A stretch of 25,967 bases of DNA from Streptomyces roseochromogenus subsp. oscitans DS 12.976. GTDB lineage: Bacteria; Actinomycetota; Actinomycetes; Streptomycetales; Streptomycetaceae. The stretch spans positions 1,419,747 through 1,445,713 of the forward strand of contig NZ_CM002285.1 in assembly GCF_000497445.1 (NCBI RefSeq). The letters are read 5' to 3'. This document shows, piece after piece, positions 1 to 6,855 of the stretch (position 1 is the first letter of the stretch; every line of letters starts with the position of its first letter). The notes beneath the pieces were generated by a model that was not told the DNA's origin, searched no databases, and worked only from the letters and a program-made list of their open reading frames with translations. A program made the position numbers and the translations under genes.

Positions 1-672
1 GGCGCCGCCGCCGGTGGCCAGCCAGACGTCCTTCGGACCCGAGGTGACCAGGCACTGGCCGCTCGCGGCGAAACCCGCCTCGCCGTCCAGGGCGGGCGGC
101 ATGCCGCTCGCGGGCAGGACCCGCCAGGAGCGGCCGCCGTCGCTCGTGGACAGGATGCGGAACCGCCCGTCCACGGGGTCGCTCATCGCGAGGCCGTGCC
201 GGCGGTCGAAGAAGGCCAGGCAGTCGTAGAACGCCTTCGGGTCGGTGTTACGGAAGGACTCCGTCCAGGTCGCCCCGCCGTCGTCGGTGCGGTACACGCG
301 CGACGCCTCGCCCTCGCCGATGGCCAGCACCACGGCGCGCCGCGCGTCGAACGCCTCGACGTCCCGGAACTCCTGGTCCCCCGCACCCGGCGGAGAGACG
401 TTCCGCCAGCTCGCTCCGCCGTCCGTGGTGCGCAGCACCGTGCCGCCGGTGCCGGCCAGCCAGGCGGTGCGCCGGTCGACGGCCGCCAGGCCCCGGAAGC
501 GGACCTTCGGGGTGCCGGGGTCCTTCGGCGCCCAGTGCGGACTGCCCTGCCTGAGGGGCCCGGCCTCGGCCGCCGGGACGGTCAGCGCGGCCAGCGCCGC
601 CCCGCACGCCACCCCCGCCGCCACCAGCCTGCTCGTGCGTCTGCCGCGTCGCGTGCTCCCCAAGCGCCTCAT
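1..672 (-). CDS. Secreted BNR/Asp-box repeat (beta-propeller) protein, 3' end outside window
   Basis: The reading frame is open from an ATG at 672 down to base 1, giving 224 residues, so the C-terminus lies outside the window. The N-terminus has several arginines (MRRLGSTRRGRR) followed by a hydrophobic stretch ending in VPAAEAG, which looks like a Sec-type signal peptide. The mature part contains at least three Asp-box/BNR-like motifs (TDGGASW, TDDGGATW, SDGGRSW), the blade-end signature of sialidase-like and Ycf48-like beta-propellers. Database records for such Streptomyces proteins often say 'oxidoreductase', but no redox motif is visible. The role is unknown; an extracellular propeller is the safest call. 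It is transcribed divergently from ssgD. Fold confidence is good, function confidence low. Confidence 0.75.
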   Translation of the reverse strand, partial: MRRLGSTRRGRRTSRLVAAGVACGAALAALTVPAAEAGPLRQGSPHWAPKDPGTPKVRFRGLAAVDRRTAWLAGTGGTVLRTTDGGASWRNVSPPGAGDQEFRDVEAFDARRAVVLAIGEGEASRVYRTDDGGATWTESFRNTDPKAFYDCLAFFDRRHGLAMSDPVDGRFRILSTSDGGRSWRVLPASGMPPALDGEAGFAASGQCLVTSGPKDVWLATGGGA

Positions 673-830
673 GGCGGGCGAAGCTAGCCCACCGGCCCGG
701 CCCCGTCCAGAGGCCGACGGCCCCTCCTCGCGGGCCACATGGCCGTTCCGTCGCCGCGCATGAACGCGGTGACCGAGGTCACTCGTTCTCCGTATGCACG
801 CATCGGGCGGATCCGTCGTCTTTCCCAGTG

Positions 831-849
831 CCGGGTGCCGCACACCCGG
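831..849 (+). other. Hairpin in the ssgD 5' region
   Basis: CCGGGTG (831-837) and CACCCGG (843-849) form a 7-bp stem with a 5-nt loop, about 30 nt upstream of the ssgD start. Slightly upstream, 769-782 holds two 6-bp arms (GTGACC and GGTCAC) separated by 2 bp. Either could be a protein-binding or mRNA element. No clear promoter hexamers were recognised in 673-881. Confidence 0.3.
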
Positions 850-881
850 GCGTAGTCCAGCTGTCACGAGGGAGCAAGGCG

Positions 882-1298
882 TTGTCTACCGTCATCGAGC
901 AGCCCGTAGAGGCCCGTCTCGTCGCCGCCGCACCGCGCATGCCCAGCATCCCCGCGACGCTGCGCTACGACCGACGCGATCCGTTCGCCGTCGTCATGAC
1001 CTTCCCGGCCCCGGCCACCCTCGAAGGGGTCGAGGTGCGCTGGACCTTCTCGCGCGAGCTGCTGTCGGCCGGGCTGCAGGGGCCCGAGGGCCACGGGGAC
1101 GTCCGTGTGCGGCCGTACGGCTACGACCGCACCGTGCTGGAGTTCCACGCTCCCGAGGGCACCGCGATCGTGCATGTGCGCTCGGGCGAGATCCGGCGCT
1201 TCCTGGCGGCGGCCGACGAACTCGTGCCCGTCGGCCTGGAACACCTTCAGCTCGACCTGGACCACGGCCTGGCGGAGCTGATGCGAGACGCCTGCTGA
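882..1298 (+). CDS. ssgD: SsgA-like sporulation and cell-division protein SsgD
   Basis: This is a 138-residue member of the SsgA-like protein (SALP) family, which is restricted to sporulating actinomycetes. Its members control septum siting, peptidoglycan remodelling and spore-wall maturation. The sequence beginning MSTVIEQPVEARLVAA, the core FSRELLSAGLQGPEGHGDVRVRP and the C-terminal LELMRDAC-type ending match what I recall of S. coelicolor SsgD (SCO6722). I chose the TTG at 882 because a GGGAG Shine-Dalgarno (870-873 region) sits about 8 nt upstream. An upstream extension to 828 is possible but lacks an SD and adds residues not typical of the family. It appears monocistronic. Assignment to the SALP family is very secure; the SsgD subclass is from memory. 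Confidence 0.88.
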   Translation: MSTVIEQPVEARLVAAAPRMPSIPATLRYDRRDPFAVVMTFPAPATLEGVEVRWTFSRELLSAGLQGPEGHGDVRVRPYGYDRTVLEFHAPEGTAIVHVRSGEIRRFLAAADELVPVGLEHLQLDLDHGLAELMRDAC

Positions 1299-1316
1299 GC
1301 GCTACGCGCGCGTGTC

Positions 1317-1374
1317 GCCCGAAGGCGTGGCCACGCGCGCGTGAAGCCCGACGGCTCGGCCACGCCCGCGTGAA
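1317..1374 (+). repeat. 29-bp tandem repeat, two full copies plus a partial one
   Basis: Bases 1317-1345 and 1346-1374 are consecutive 29-bp units, both starting GCCCGA and ending CGTGAA and differing at about four positions. The preceding bases (about 1301-1316) resemble the end of the same unit, so there may have been a third copy. The array lies directly between the ssgD stop and the AT-rich element of the ABC-F promoter. Confidence 0.75.
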
Positions 1375-1415
1375 GATTTAATCGCGTTGACAGCCCCCGG
1401 GCCCTCTCGTACGGT
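1373..1415 (+). promoter_or_regulatory. ABC-F promoter with AT-rich upstream box (WblC/WhiB7-type)
   Basis: A perfect -35 TTGACA (1387-1392) is followed by a 17-bp spacer and a -10-like TACGGT (1410-1415). Four bases upstream of the -35 lies an AT-rich stretch (1373-1382, AAGATTTAAT), conspicuous in this GC-rich DNA. WhiB7/WblC promoters in actinobacteria are known to carry an AT-rich box just upstream of a TTGA-type -35, read by the AT-hook of the WhiB7 protein. Antibiotic-resistance ABC-F genes are typical members of that regulon. The match is by eye; binding is inferred. Confidence 0.65.
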
Positions 1416-1441
1416 CTACATCGGTCCTGTTGCCGTCGATT

Positions 1442-1464
1442 GGAGAAGGACGTTGCTCGTCTGA
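1442..1464 (+). other. Possible leader peptide (uORF) of the ABC-F transcript
   Basis: A strong Shine-Dalgarno run (GGAGAAGGA, 1442-1450) precedes TTG CTC GTC TGA (1453-1464), encoding only three residues (MLV). A good SD in front of a minimal ORF about 200 nt upstream of an ABC-F gene is what ribosome-mediated attenuation needs: a stalled ribosome alters downstream RNA folding. The tripeptide could be fortuitous, and a longer overlapping TTG-started frame also exists. Confidence 0.4.
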
Positions 1465-1535
1465 GGTCCTGAGGCACCGCGTCGCACCGGTTGAGGTGTG
1501 CGCGGCGTACGACCTCGGCGTCCGAGCCGTCCCCC

Positions 1536-1573
1536 GGCACAGGCCCTTTTGCTTTGCACGGCCTCTTCGTGCC
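1536..1573 (+). promoter_or_regulatory. Leader hairpin, possible attenuator
   Basis: GGCAC-AGGCC (1536-1545) can pair with GGCCT (1560-1564) and GTGCC (1569-1573), forming two 5-bp helices joined by a 4-nt bulge. The loop contains a TTTT run. GCACG/CGTGC within the same segment offers a competing fold. Attenuator function is inferred from its position between the candidate uORF and the ABC-F start. Confidence 0.35.
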
Positions 1574-1592
1574 GCACGACCTTCGGTTCCCG

Positions 1593-1645
1593 CCTCGCGG
1601 TGTCTCGACATGCGCTCACCCGACCGCACGACACCCCTCGCGAGG
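1593..1645 (+). promoter_or_regulatory. RBS-sequestering hairpin before the ABC-F gene
   Basis: The arm CCTCGCGGTGTC (1593-1604) is complementary to GACAC (1630-1634) and CGCGAGG (1639-1645), separated by a 4-nt bulge. This gives 12 base pairs, mostly G-C. The downstream arm contains the only plausible Shine-Dalgarno (GAGG, 1642-1645), five bases before the ATG at 1651. In the closed form translation would be blocked. Opening would need a stalled ribosome or an alternative fold upstream. Confidence 0.5.
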
Positions 1646-1650
1646 CTCTC

Positions 1651-3267
1651 ATGTCATCTTCCCTCACCTGCACGTCCCTGTCCTTCGCCTGGCCCGACGG
1701 CACCGCCGTCTTCGACGGCCTGGACATCGCCTTCGGACCCGGCCGGACCGGGCTCGTCGGTGTCAACGGCTCGGGGAAGTCAACCCTGTTGAAGCTGCTC
1801 GCCGGGGAACTCGGCCCGGCCGACGGCACCGTCAAAGTGTCCGGCGAGGTCGGCTACCTCCCGCAGAACGTCAGCCTCGACACCGCGCTCCGCGTCGACC
1901 AGGCCCTCGGCATCGCCGAACAGCGGGCCGCGCTGCACGCCATCGAGGCGGGCGACGCCGCCGAGGCGCACTTCGAGACGGTCGGCGACGACTGGGACGT
2001 CGAGGAACGCGCCCTCGTCACCCTCGGCGAGCTGGGCCTCGGCCACATCGGCCTGGACCGCACGGTCGGCGAGGTCTCCGGCGGCGAGTCGGTGCTGCTG
2101 CGGCTCGCCGCGCTGCTGCTGCGCCGTCCCGACGTGCTGCTGCTGGACGAGCCCACCAACAACCTCGACCTGTACGCACGCCGCCGGCTCTACCAGGCCG
2201 TCGCCGCGTGGCCGGGTGTCCTCGTCGTGGTCAGCCACGACCGGGAACTCCTCGACCTGGTCGACCAGATCGCAGAGCTGCGCTCCGGGGAGGTCACCTG
2301 GTACGGCGGCAACTTCTCCGCCTACGAGGAGGCCCTGGCCGTCGAGCAGGAGGCGGCCGAGCGGATGGTGCGCGTCGCCGAGGCCGATGTGCGCAAGCAG
2401 AAGCGCGAACTGGCCGACGCCCAGGTCAAACTGGCCCGCCGCAAGCGGTACGGCCAGAAGATGTGGGACAACAAGCGCGAGCCGAAGGTCGTCATGGGCG
2501 AGCGCAAACGCCAGGCCCAGGTCGCCGCGGGCAAGCACCGCATCATGCACGAGGAGAAGCTCGCCGAGGCCAGGGAGCGCCTGGACGAGGCGGTGGACGC
2601 GGTACGGGACGACGACGAGATCCGCGTCGACCTGCCGTACACGGCCGTGCCGCCCGGCCGGCAGGTGCTCACCCTGGAGAACCTCACGATGGCCTACGGA
2701 GCGCGGATCGAGGGGATCCTGGATCTGCGCGGCCCGGAGCGGATCGCGCTGGTCGGCCGCAACGGCGCCGGCAAGACGACGCTGCTGCGGACCGTCGCCG
2801 GGGAGCTGGCACCGGTGGCCGGCGAGGCGCGGGCGCACGTCCCGCTGCGCTTCCTGCCCCAGCGGCTGGACGTGCTGGACGACAGGCGGACGGTCGCGGA
2901 GAACGTGGCCCGGTTCGCGCCCGGTTCGACCAACAACCGGATCCGGGCGCGCCTGGCCCGCTTTCTGTTCCGGGGCGCGCGGGCCGACCAGAAGGCGGCC
3001 ACCCTGTCGGGCGGCGAGCGGTTCCGGGCGGCACTGGCCGCGCTGATGCTCGCGGAACCGGCGCCCCAGTTGCTGCTGCTCGACGAGCCGACCAACAACC
3101 TCGACATGGCGAGCGTGCGACAGCTGACCTCGGCCCTGGAGTCGTACGAGGGCGCACTGCTCGTGGCCAGCCACGACCTGCCGTTCCTGGAGTCGATCGG
3201 CATCACCCGCTGGCTGTTGATGGAGGAGGGAGAGCTGAAGGAGATCGCGCCGGAAGAGATCGGGTGA
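1651..3267 (+). CDS. ABC-F family ATPase (antibiotic-resistance, ribosome-protection type)
   Basis: This 538-residue soluble protein has two ABC ATPase domains and no membrane domain, the hallmark of ABC-F factors. Domain 1 has Walker A GVNGSGKST (about residue 37), signature SGGES (about 141) and Walker B LLLDEPTNNLDL (about 161). A charged, probably helical linker occupies about residues 230-330. Domain 2 has Walker A GRNGAGKTT (about 368), signature LSGGERF (about 452) and LLLLDEPTNNLDM (about 474). Resistance-type members bind the ribosomal E site and push peptidyl-transferase inhibitors off the ribosome. The S. coelicolor counterpart at this locus (SCO6720) has, I believe, been studied as an ARE-ABCF protein, but that is from memory. 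The ATG at 1651 has a weak GAGG site buried in a hairpin. The long structured leader argues for drug-induced expression, and a terminator-like hairpin follows the stop. Confidence 0.9.
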   Translation: MSSSLTCTSLSFAWPDGTAVFDGLDIAFGPGRTGLVGVNGSGKSTLLKLLAGELGPADGTVKVSGEVGYLPQNVSLDTALRVDQALGIAEQRAALHAIEAGDAAEAHFETVGDDWDVEERALVTLGELGLGHIGLDRTVGEVSGGESVLLRLAALLLRRPDVLLLDEPTNNLDLYARRRLYQAVAAWPGVLVVVSHDRELLDLVDQIAELRSGEVTWYGGNFSAYEEALAVEQEAAERMVRVAEADVRKQKRELADAQVKLARRKRYGQKMWDNKREPKVVMGERKRQAQVAAGKHRIMHEEKLAEARERLDEAVDAVRDDDEIRVDLPYTAVPPGRQVLTLENLTMAYGARIEGILDLRGPERIALVGRNGAGKTTLLRTVAGELAPVAGEARAHVPLRFLPQRLDVLDDRRTVAENVARFAPGSTNNRIRARLARFLFRGARADQKAATLSGGERFRAALAALMLAEPAPQLLLLDEPTNNLDMASVRQLTSALESYEGALLVASHDLPFLESIGITRWLLMEEGELKEIAPEEIG

Positions 3268-3268
3268 C

Positions 3269-3285
3269 CCACCGGGCCCCGGTGG
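3269..3285 (+). terminator. Hairpin after the ABC-F gene
   Basis: CCACCGG (3269-3275), a 3-nt loop and CCGGTGG (3279-3285) form a perfect 7-bp stem immediately after the TGA. There is no U-tract, as is common for actinobacterial terminators. Confidence 0.55.
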
Positions 3286-3344
3286 CATGCCGACGGGCTG
3301 GCCAGGCGACGTCTCAGGAGGGGCACAGCCTGACAACGAGGGTT

Positions 3345-3401
3345 TTGTCCTGGCCGGAGCGGACTGCATGATGACCCATCGGCGCCGGTTTCACCGGTGC
3401 C
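3345..3401 (+). promoter_or_regulatory. Possible DDAH promoter and 5'-UTR hairpin
   Basis: TTGTCC (3345-3350) and CATGAT (3367-3372) are separated by 16 bp and may be -35/-10 elements. Downstream, GGCGCCGGT (3381-3389) and ACCGGTGCC (3393-3401) form a 9-bp stem with one G-U pair and a 3-nt loop, about 33 nt before the start codon. Both calls are by eye. Confidence 0.3.
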
Positions 3402-3433
3402 GGCCGCCGCACCATCGATTCGAAAGGCCCCTC

Positions 3434-4210
3434 GTGCCCAGCAAGAAGGCCCTCGTCCGCCGCCCCAGCCCCCGCCTCGCCGAAGGCCTGGTGACGCACA
3501 TCGAGCGGGAGAAGGTCGACGTGGGGCGCGCCGCCGAGCAGTGGGAGGCGTACGTCGAGGCGCTGCGCACGCATGACTGGGAGACCATCGAGGTCGACCC
3601 GGAGGACGACTGCCCGGACTCGGTGTTCGTCGAGGACACCGTCGTCATGTACAAGAACGTGGCGTTGATCACCCGGCCCGGCGCTCAGTCGCGGCGCGAG
3701 GAGACCGTGGGCGTGGAGGAGGCGGTGGCTCGCCTCGGCTGCTCGGTGAACTGGATATGGGAGCCGGGCACGCTGGACGGCGGTGACGTCCTGAAGGTCG
3801 GCGACACCGTGTACGTCGGCCGCGGCGGGCGTACCAACGCGGCCGGTGTGCAGCAGTTGCGGGCCGCGTTCGAACCGCTGGGCGCGCGCGTGGTCGCCGT
3901 CCCGGTCAGCAAGGTGCTGCACCTGAAGTCGGCGGTGACCGCGCTGCCCGACGGCACGGTGATCGGGCACATACCGAAGGTGGACCGGCCGTCGCTGTTC
4001 CCGGGCTTCCTGTCGGTGCCGGAGGAATCCGGCGCGCACGTGGTGCTGCTGGGCGGGCACAAGCTGCTGATGGCGGCGAGCGCCCCGAAGACCGCGGAGC
4101 TGCTGACCGATCTCGGCCACGAGGTCGTGACGGTGGACATCAGCGAGTTCGAGAAGCTGGAGGGCTGTGTGACGTGCCTCTCGGTGCGCATGCGGGAGCT
4201 GTACGCCTGA
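3434..4210 (+). CDS. ddaH: N(G),N(G)-dimethylarginine dimethylaminohydrolase
   Basis: This 258-residue cytosolic enzyme hydrolyses methylated arginines (ADMA, NMMA) to citrulline plus di- or monomethylamine. It is a five-bladed guanidino-group-modifying (pentein) fold. Visible landmarks are DDCPDSVFVED near residue 60, WEPGTLDGGDV near residue 110, the catalytic His in KVLHLKSAV (about H163) and the nucleophilic Cys in the C-terminal GCVTCLSVR (about C248). Length and motif order match bacterial DDAH. I chose GTG 3434 because MPSKKALVRRPSPRLAEGL is the conserved N-terminus and GAAAGG lies 6-10 nt upstream; an earlier ATG at 3287 would add an unconserved segment. It has its own terminator, so it is probably monocistronic. 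The symbol is used for the family; physiological substrates in Streptomyces are not settled by sequence. Confidence 0.93.
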   Translation: MPSKKALVRRPSPRLAEGLVTHIEREKVDVGRAAEQWEAYVEALRTHDWETIEVDPEDDCPDSVFVEDTVVMYKNVALITRPGAQSRREETVGVEEAVARLGCSVNWIWEPGTLDGGDVLKVGDTVYVGRGGRTNAAGVQQLRAAFEPLGARVVAVPVSKVLHLKSAVTALPDGTVIGHIPKVDRPSLFPGFLSVPEESGAHVVLLGGHKLLMAASAPKTAELLTDLGHEVVTVDISEFEKLEGCVTCLSVRMRELYA

Positions 4211-4233
4211 ACGGGTGATCCCGTCACTCCGAC

Positions 4234-4261
4234 GGCCCCGGGACCGGCGTGTCCCGGGGTC
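4234..4261 (+). terminator. Strong rho-independent-like terminator after DDAH
   Basis: GGCCCCGGGAC (4234-4244) pairs with GTCCCGGGGTC (4251-4261) over 11 bp with one G-U pair and a 6-nt loop, followed by ATTTCGT. It starts 24 nt after the DDAH stop. Confidence 0.8.
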
Positions 4262-4348
4262 ATTTCGTATGCCCTCGCAGGGCGTTCCTGGCGGCCCGAA
4301 CACCCGTGCCAGGGGTGCTGATCAGCAGTCTTTACAGCGAACTTAACC

Positions 4349-4390
4349 TACGGGTTCGTAACCTACGGATTCGTAGCCTACGATCACGTA
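4349..4390 (+). promoter_or_regulatory. Three tandem palindromic operators (TACG-N4-CGTA, 15-bp period)
   Basis: Three 12-bp palindromes, TACGGGTTCGTA (4349-4360), TACGGATTCGTA (4364-4375) and TACGATCACGTA (4379-4390), lie at exact 15-bp intervals, each preceded by CC. They end 66 nt before the desaturase ATG and probably overlap its promoter. A TTTACA at 4331-4336 might be a -35. Palindromes of this size are typical of TetR-family operators. The cognate regulator is not adjacent, and the divergent TetR at 24.7 kb faces a different motif. Confidence 0.75.
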
Positions 4391-4456
4391 GGTTTCCCGG
4401 CACCGCTCGCCGGACCGTCCCCTTCCCCCGTTGTTCGGCGTCCCCCTGGAGTTCCT

Positions 4457-5431
4457 GTGACGATCACCTCTCCTCACCTCGGCAGCCCGTCCGCCTGGAC
4501 CGACGCGCGGCTGCTGTTCGCGCTGGAGGAAGTGGTCGAGAAGGAACTGAACCGGCATCTGACGGTCGCCAAGGACTGGATGCCGCACGAGTACGTGCCG
4601 TGGAGCGACGCCCGTAACTTCCCGGGCCTGTTCGAGGACGGCGAGGCCTGGGACAAGGAACAGTCCAAGGTGACCGAGATCGGCCGCATCGCCCTCGTGG
4701 TCAACCTGCTCACCGAGGACAACCTGCCGAGCTACCACCACGAGATCGCCACGCTCTTCGGCCGCGACGGCGCCTGGGGCACCTGGGTGCACCGCTGGAC
4801 GGCCGAGGAGGGCCGGCACGGCATCGTGATGCGCGACTATCTGCTCGCCTCGCGCGCGGTGGACCCGGACAAGCTGGAACAATTCCGTATGGCGCACATG
4901 AGCGAGGGCTTCGAGTCCGACAACAGCCACTCGATGCTGCACTCCATCGCCTACGTCGCCTTCCAGGAGCTGGCCACCCGGATCTCGCACCGCAATACCG
5001 GCCACCAGTCCGGCGACCCGGTGTGCGACCGCATGCTGGCCCGCATCGCCACCGACGAGAACCTGCACATGGTCTTCTACCGCAACCTGCTGAAGGCCGC
5101 GTTCGAGCTGGCGCCCGACCTGACGATGCAGGCCGTACGGGACGTCGTGGTCAACTTCCGCATGCCCGGTCACGGCATCCCCGGCTTCGAGCGGGCCGCC
5201 GCGCAGATGGCCATCGGCGAGGTCTACAACCTGCGCATCCACCACGACGACGTGCTGCAGCCCGTGCTGCGCTTCCTGAAGATCATGGAGATCGACGGCC
5301 TCGGCCCCGAGGGACGCCAGGCGCAGGAGGAACTCGGTCTGTTCATGGAGGGCCTGGACGCGGAGGCCGCCAAGTTCGACGAGAAGCTGGCCGCCCGCAA
5401 GGCCCGCATGGCGGCGCGCAACGGGGGCTGA
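4457..5431 (+). CDS. Acyl-[acyl-carrier-protein] desaturase (soluble diiron)
   Basis: This 324-residue protein belongs to the soluble acyl-ACP desaturase family (FA_desaturase_2), which introduces a cis double bond into an acyl-ACP using O2 and reduced ferredoxin. The two ferritin-like ExxH motifs are present: EGRH at about residues 118-121 and ENLH at about 201-204. Further helix glutamates occur in LFALEEVVEKE near the N-terminus and in AFQELATR. There is no membrane segment, which separates it from DesC-type membrane desaturases. Mycobacterial DesA1/DesA2 are the nearest well-known relatives. The ATG at 4457 begins MTITSPHLGS; upstream TGGAG (about 4446-4450) is a fair SD. Control is probably through the three palindromes just upstream. 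The gene is monocistronic and convergent with the WhiB-like gene. Confidence 0.92.
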   Translation: MTITSPHLGSPSAWTDARLLFALEEVVEKELNRHLTVAKDWMPHEYVPWSDARNFPGLFEDGEAWDKEQSKVTEIGRIALVVNLLTEDNLPSYHHEIATLFGRDGAWGTWVHRWTAEEGRHGIVMRDYLLASRAVDPDKLEQFRMAHMSEGFESDNSHSMLHSIAYVAFQELATRISHRNTGHQSGDPVCDRMLARIATDENLHMVFYRNLLKAAFELAPDLTMQAVRDVVVNFRMPGHGIPGFERAAAQMAIGEVYNLRIHHDDVLQPVLRFLKIMEIDGLGPEGRQAQEELGLFMEGLDAEAAKFDEKLAARKARMAARNGG

Positions 5432-5450
5432 CGCGCCCGGGGCGGCAACC

Positions 5451-5498
5451 GCCGGCCACCGGGGCGGTGGCCCCTCCGGGCTCTGGGCGGGTGGCCGG
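5451..5498. terminator. Bidirectional hairpin between the convergent desaturase and WhiB genes
   Basis: GGCCACC (5454-5460) pairs with GGTGGCC (5466-5472) around a 5-nt loop. Alternatively CCGGCCACC (5452-5460) pairs with GGTGGCCGG (5490-5498). The region lies between two gene 3' ends, so a shared terminator is likely. Confidence 0.6.
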
Positions 5499-5506
5499 TG
5501 CGGGGC

Positions 5507-5752
5507 TCAGCTGGACGTGCGGCGCAGGGCGAGGCGCTCCTTCTCGGACAGGCCGCCCCAGACGCCGAAGCGCTCGTCATTGGCCAGCGCGTAGTCCAGG
5601 CAGGCCGGGCGCAGCTCGCACATGGCGCAGATACGCTTCGCCTCGCGCACCGAGCTGCCGGGCTCGGGGAAGAAGAAGTCCGGCCCGGTCTGCGCGCACA
5701 GGGCCTGCGCCCGCCAGGTGTCGTCGGCCGGGGTGATCGTCTCGAAGTGCAT
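5507..5752 (-). CDS. WhiB-family [4Fe-4S] transcriptional regulator
   Basis: This 81-residue protein carries the full WhiB signature. Four cysteines suit a [4Fe-4S] cluster (C19, then C42-x2-C45-x5-C51), followed by the GVWGG turn (63-67) and a basic tail (KERLALRR). WhiB-like proteins bind the primary sigma factor and act in development, redox sensing or antibiotic response. The ATG at 5752 gives the compact N-terminus MHFETITPADDTW seen in family members. A longer in-frame extension to 5908 would add unconserved, proline/arginine-rich sequence. It is too short for WhiB7/WblC, which has a C-terminal AT-hook, so it is not the regulator suspected for the ABC-F promoter. I believe the syntenic S. 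coelicolor gene is SCO6715, but no wbl letter is assigned. It is divergent from the VOC gene. Confidence 0.9.
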   Translation of the reverse strand: MHFETITPADDTWRAQALCAQTGPDFFFPEPGSSVREAKRICAMCELRPACLDYALANDERFGVWGGLSEKERLALRRTSS

Positions 5753-6023
5753 GACGAGGATCGTGTCGCGCGCCGAAAAACGTTCGATCAACGCCGGGTC
5801 AACGCCGTCGGCAGGGCCTGCGGCCGACCCGATGATGCTCCCTCGGGCCACCCGCGCGCACGGCGGCGCGCGGGGTGGCGGGAAAACCCGCAGGACGCGC
5901 CCGGTCACCCAGGGTGAGGGCGGGGGCCGGTCCGGCGGGTCGCGGCGTTCCGGCGGCGGTTGTCAGTGGGCGGTGCCAGACTCGGCAGTGCACAGGACGG
6001 GACCCCTTTCGAGGAGGGCCAGG

Positions 6024-6815
6024 ATGCTCACCACCCGTTTCGTCAACGGCGCCCCGAACTGGATCGACGTGACCACGTCCGACATCGACGGCGCCCGATC
6101 CTTCTACGGCGGTCTCTTCGGCTGGCAGTTCCAGTCGGCGGGGCCGGATTCCGGCGGCTACGGCTTCTTCCAGCTGGACGGCAGGACCGTGGCGGGCGGT
6201 GCGCCGACCGCCCCCGACCAGGCCCCGCCGACCTGGACGGTGTACTTCCAGAGCGAGGACGCGCAGGCGACCGCGAAGGCCGCCGAACAGGCGCACGGCA
6301 GAGTGCTGTTCCAGCCGATGGACGTGATGGGCCAGGGGCACATGGCGGTCCTCGCCGACCAGGCGGGCGTGCCGTTCGGGATCTGGCAGCCCGGGCAGAC
6401 CAAGGGCGTCGACGTGGCGAGCGAACCGGGCACGCTGTGCTGGGTCGAGCTGTACACCCCGGACATCGCGGCGGCCGCCGCCTTCTACCACCAGGTGCTC
6501 GGCCTGGAGACCTCCGCCGTGCCCTTCCCGGGTGGGACGTACACCTGCGTCAACCCGGCCGATGGCGGGGACGACGCGATGTTCGGCGGGATCGTGCCGC
6601 TGGCCGACGACCCGTCCGAGGCCGGGGGCGGCCCGTACTGGCTGCCGTATTTCGAGGTCGAGGACACCGACGCGGTGGTCGACAAGGTGCAGCAGCTCGG
6701 CGGCAGAGTGCGCATGCCGGCGACGAGCATGGAGGGCGTCGGCCGCATGGCCAAGTTCACCGATCCGTACGGCGCCCGCTTCGCGGTGATCAGAAGCGAG
6801 TCGCCGCAGGGCTGA
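6024..6815 (+). CDS. Two-domain VOC (glyoxalase/bleomycin-resistance fold) protein
   Basis: This 263-residue protein is made of two VOC half-repeats. Domain 1 covers about residues 6-125 (PNWIDVTTSDIDGARSFYGGLFGW ... GVPFGIWQPG) and domain 2 about 135-260 (CWVELYTPDIAAAAAFYHQVLG ... DPYGARFAVI). The arrangement matches the mycobacterial 27-kDa antigen/CFP32 group and Streptomyces proteins sometimes annotated as 'hydroxylase'. Enzymatic activity and metal binding cannot be told from sequence. A GGAGG site (about 6012-6016) precedes ATG 6024. It is convergent with the LacI gene. Confidence 0.85.
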   Translation: MLTTRFVNGAPNWIDVTTSDIDGARSFYGGLFGWQFQSAGPDSGGYGFFQLDGRTVAGGAPTAPDQAPPTWTVYFQSEDAQATAKAAEQAHGRVLFQPMDVMGQGHMAVLADQAGVPFGIWQPGQTKGVDVASEPGTLCWVELYTPDIAAAAAFYHQVLGLETSAVPFPGGTYTCVNPADGGDDAMFGGIVPLADDPSEAGGGPYWLPYFEVEDTDAVVDKVQQLGGRVRMPATSMEGVGRMAKFTDPYGARFAVIRSESPQG

Positions 6816-6841
6816 GCCCGTGGGGTCGAACGGACCCGGGC
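6816..6841. terminator. Hairpin between the convergent VOC and LacI genes
   Basis: GCCC (6816-6819) plus GGGTC (6823-6827) pair with GACCC (6833-6837) plus GGGC (6838-6841), with a 3-nt bulge and a 5-nt loop. It immediately follows the VOC stop and lies before the LacI stop, so it could serve both directions. Confidence 0.5.
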
Positions 6842-6855
6842 CGCCGGCGCGGTGG

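Noticed and set aside
1780..3369. 529-codon minus-strand frame opposite the ABC-F gene
   Set aside because: Shadow ORF; the plus strand carries complete duplicated ATPase motifs.
5507..5752. WhiB-like gene as WhiB7/WblC, the activator of the ABC-F gene
   Set aside because: It lacks the C-terminal AT-hook that defines WhiB7/WblC and is only 81 residues.
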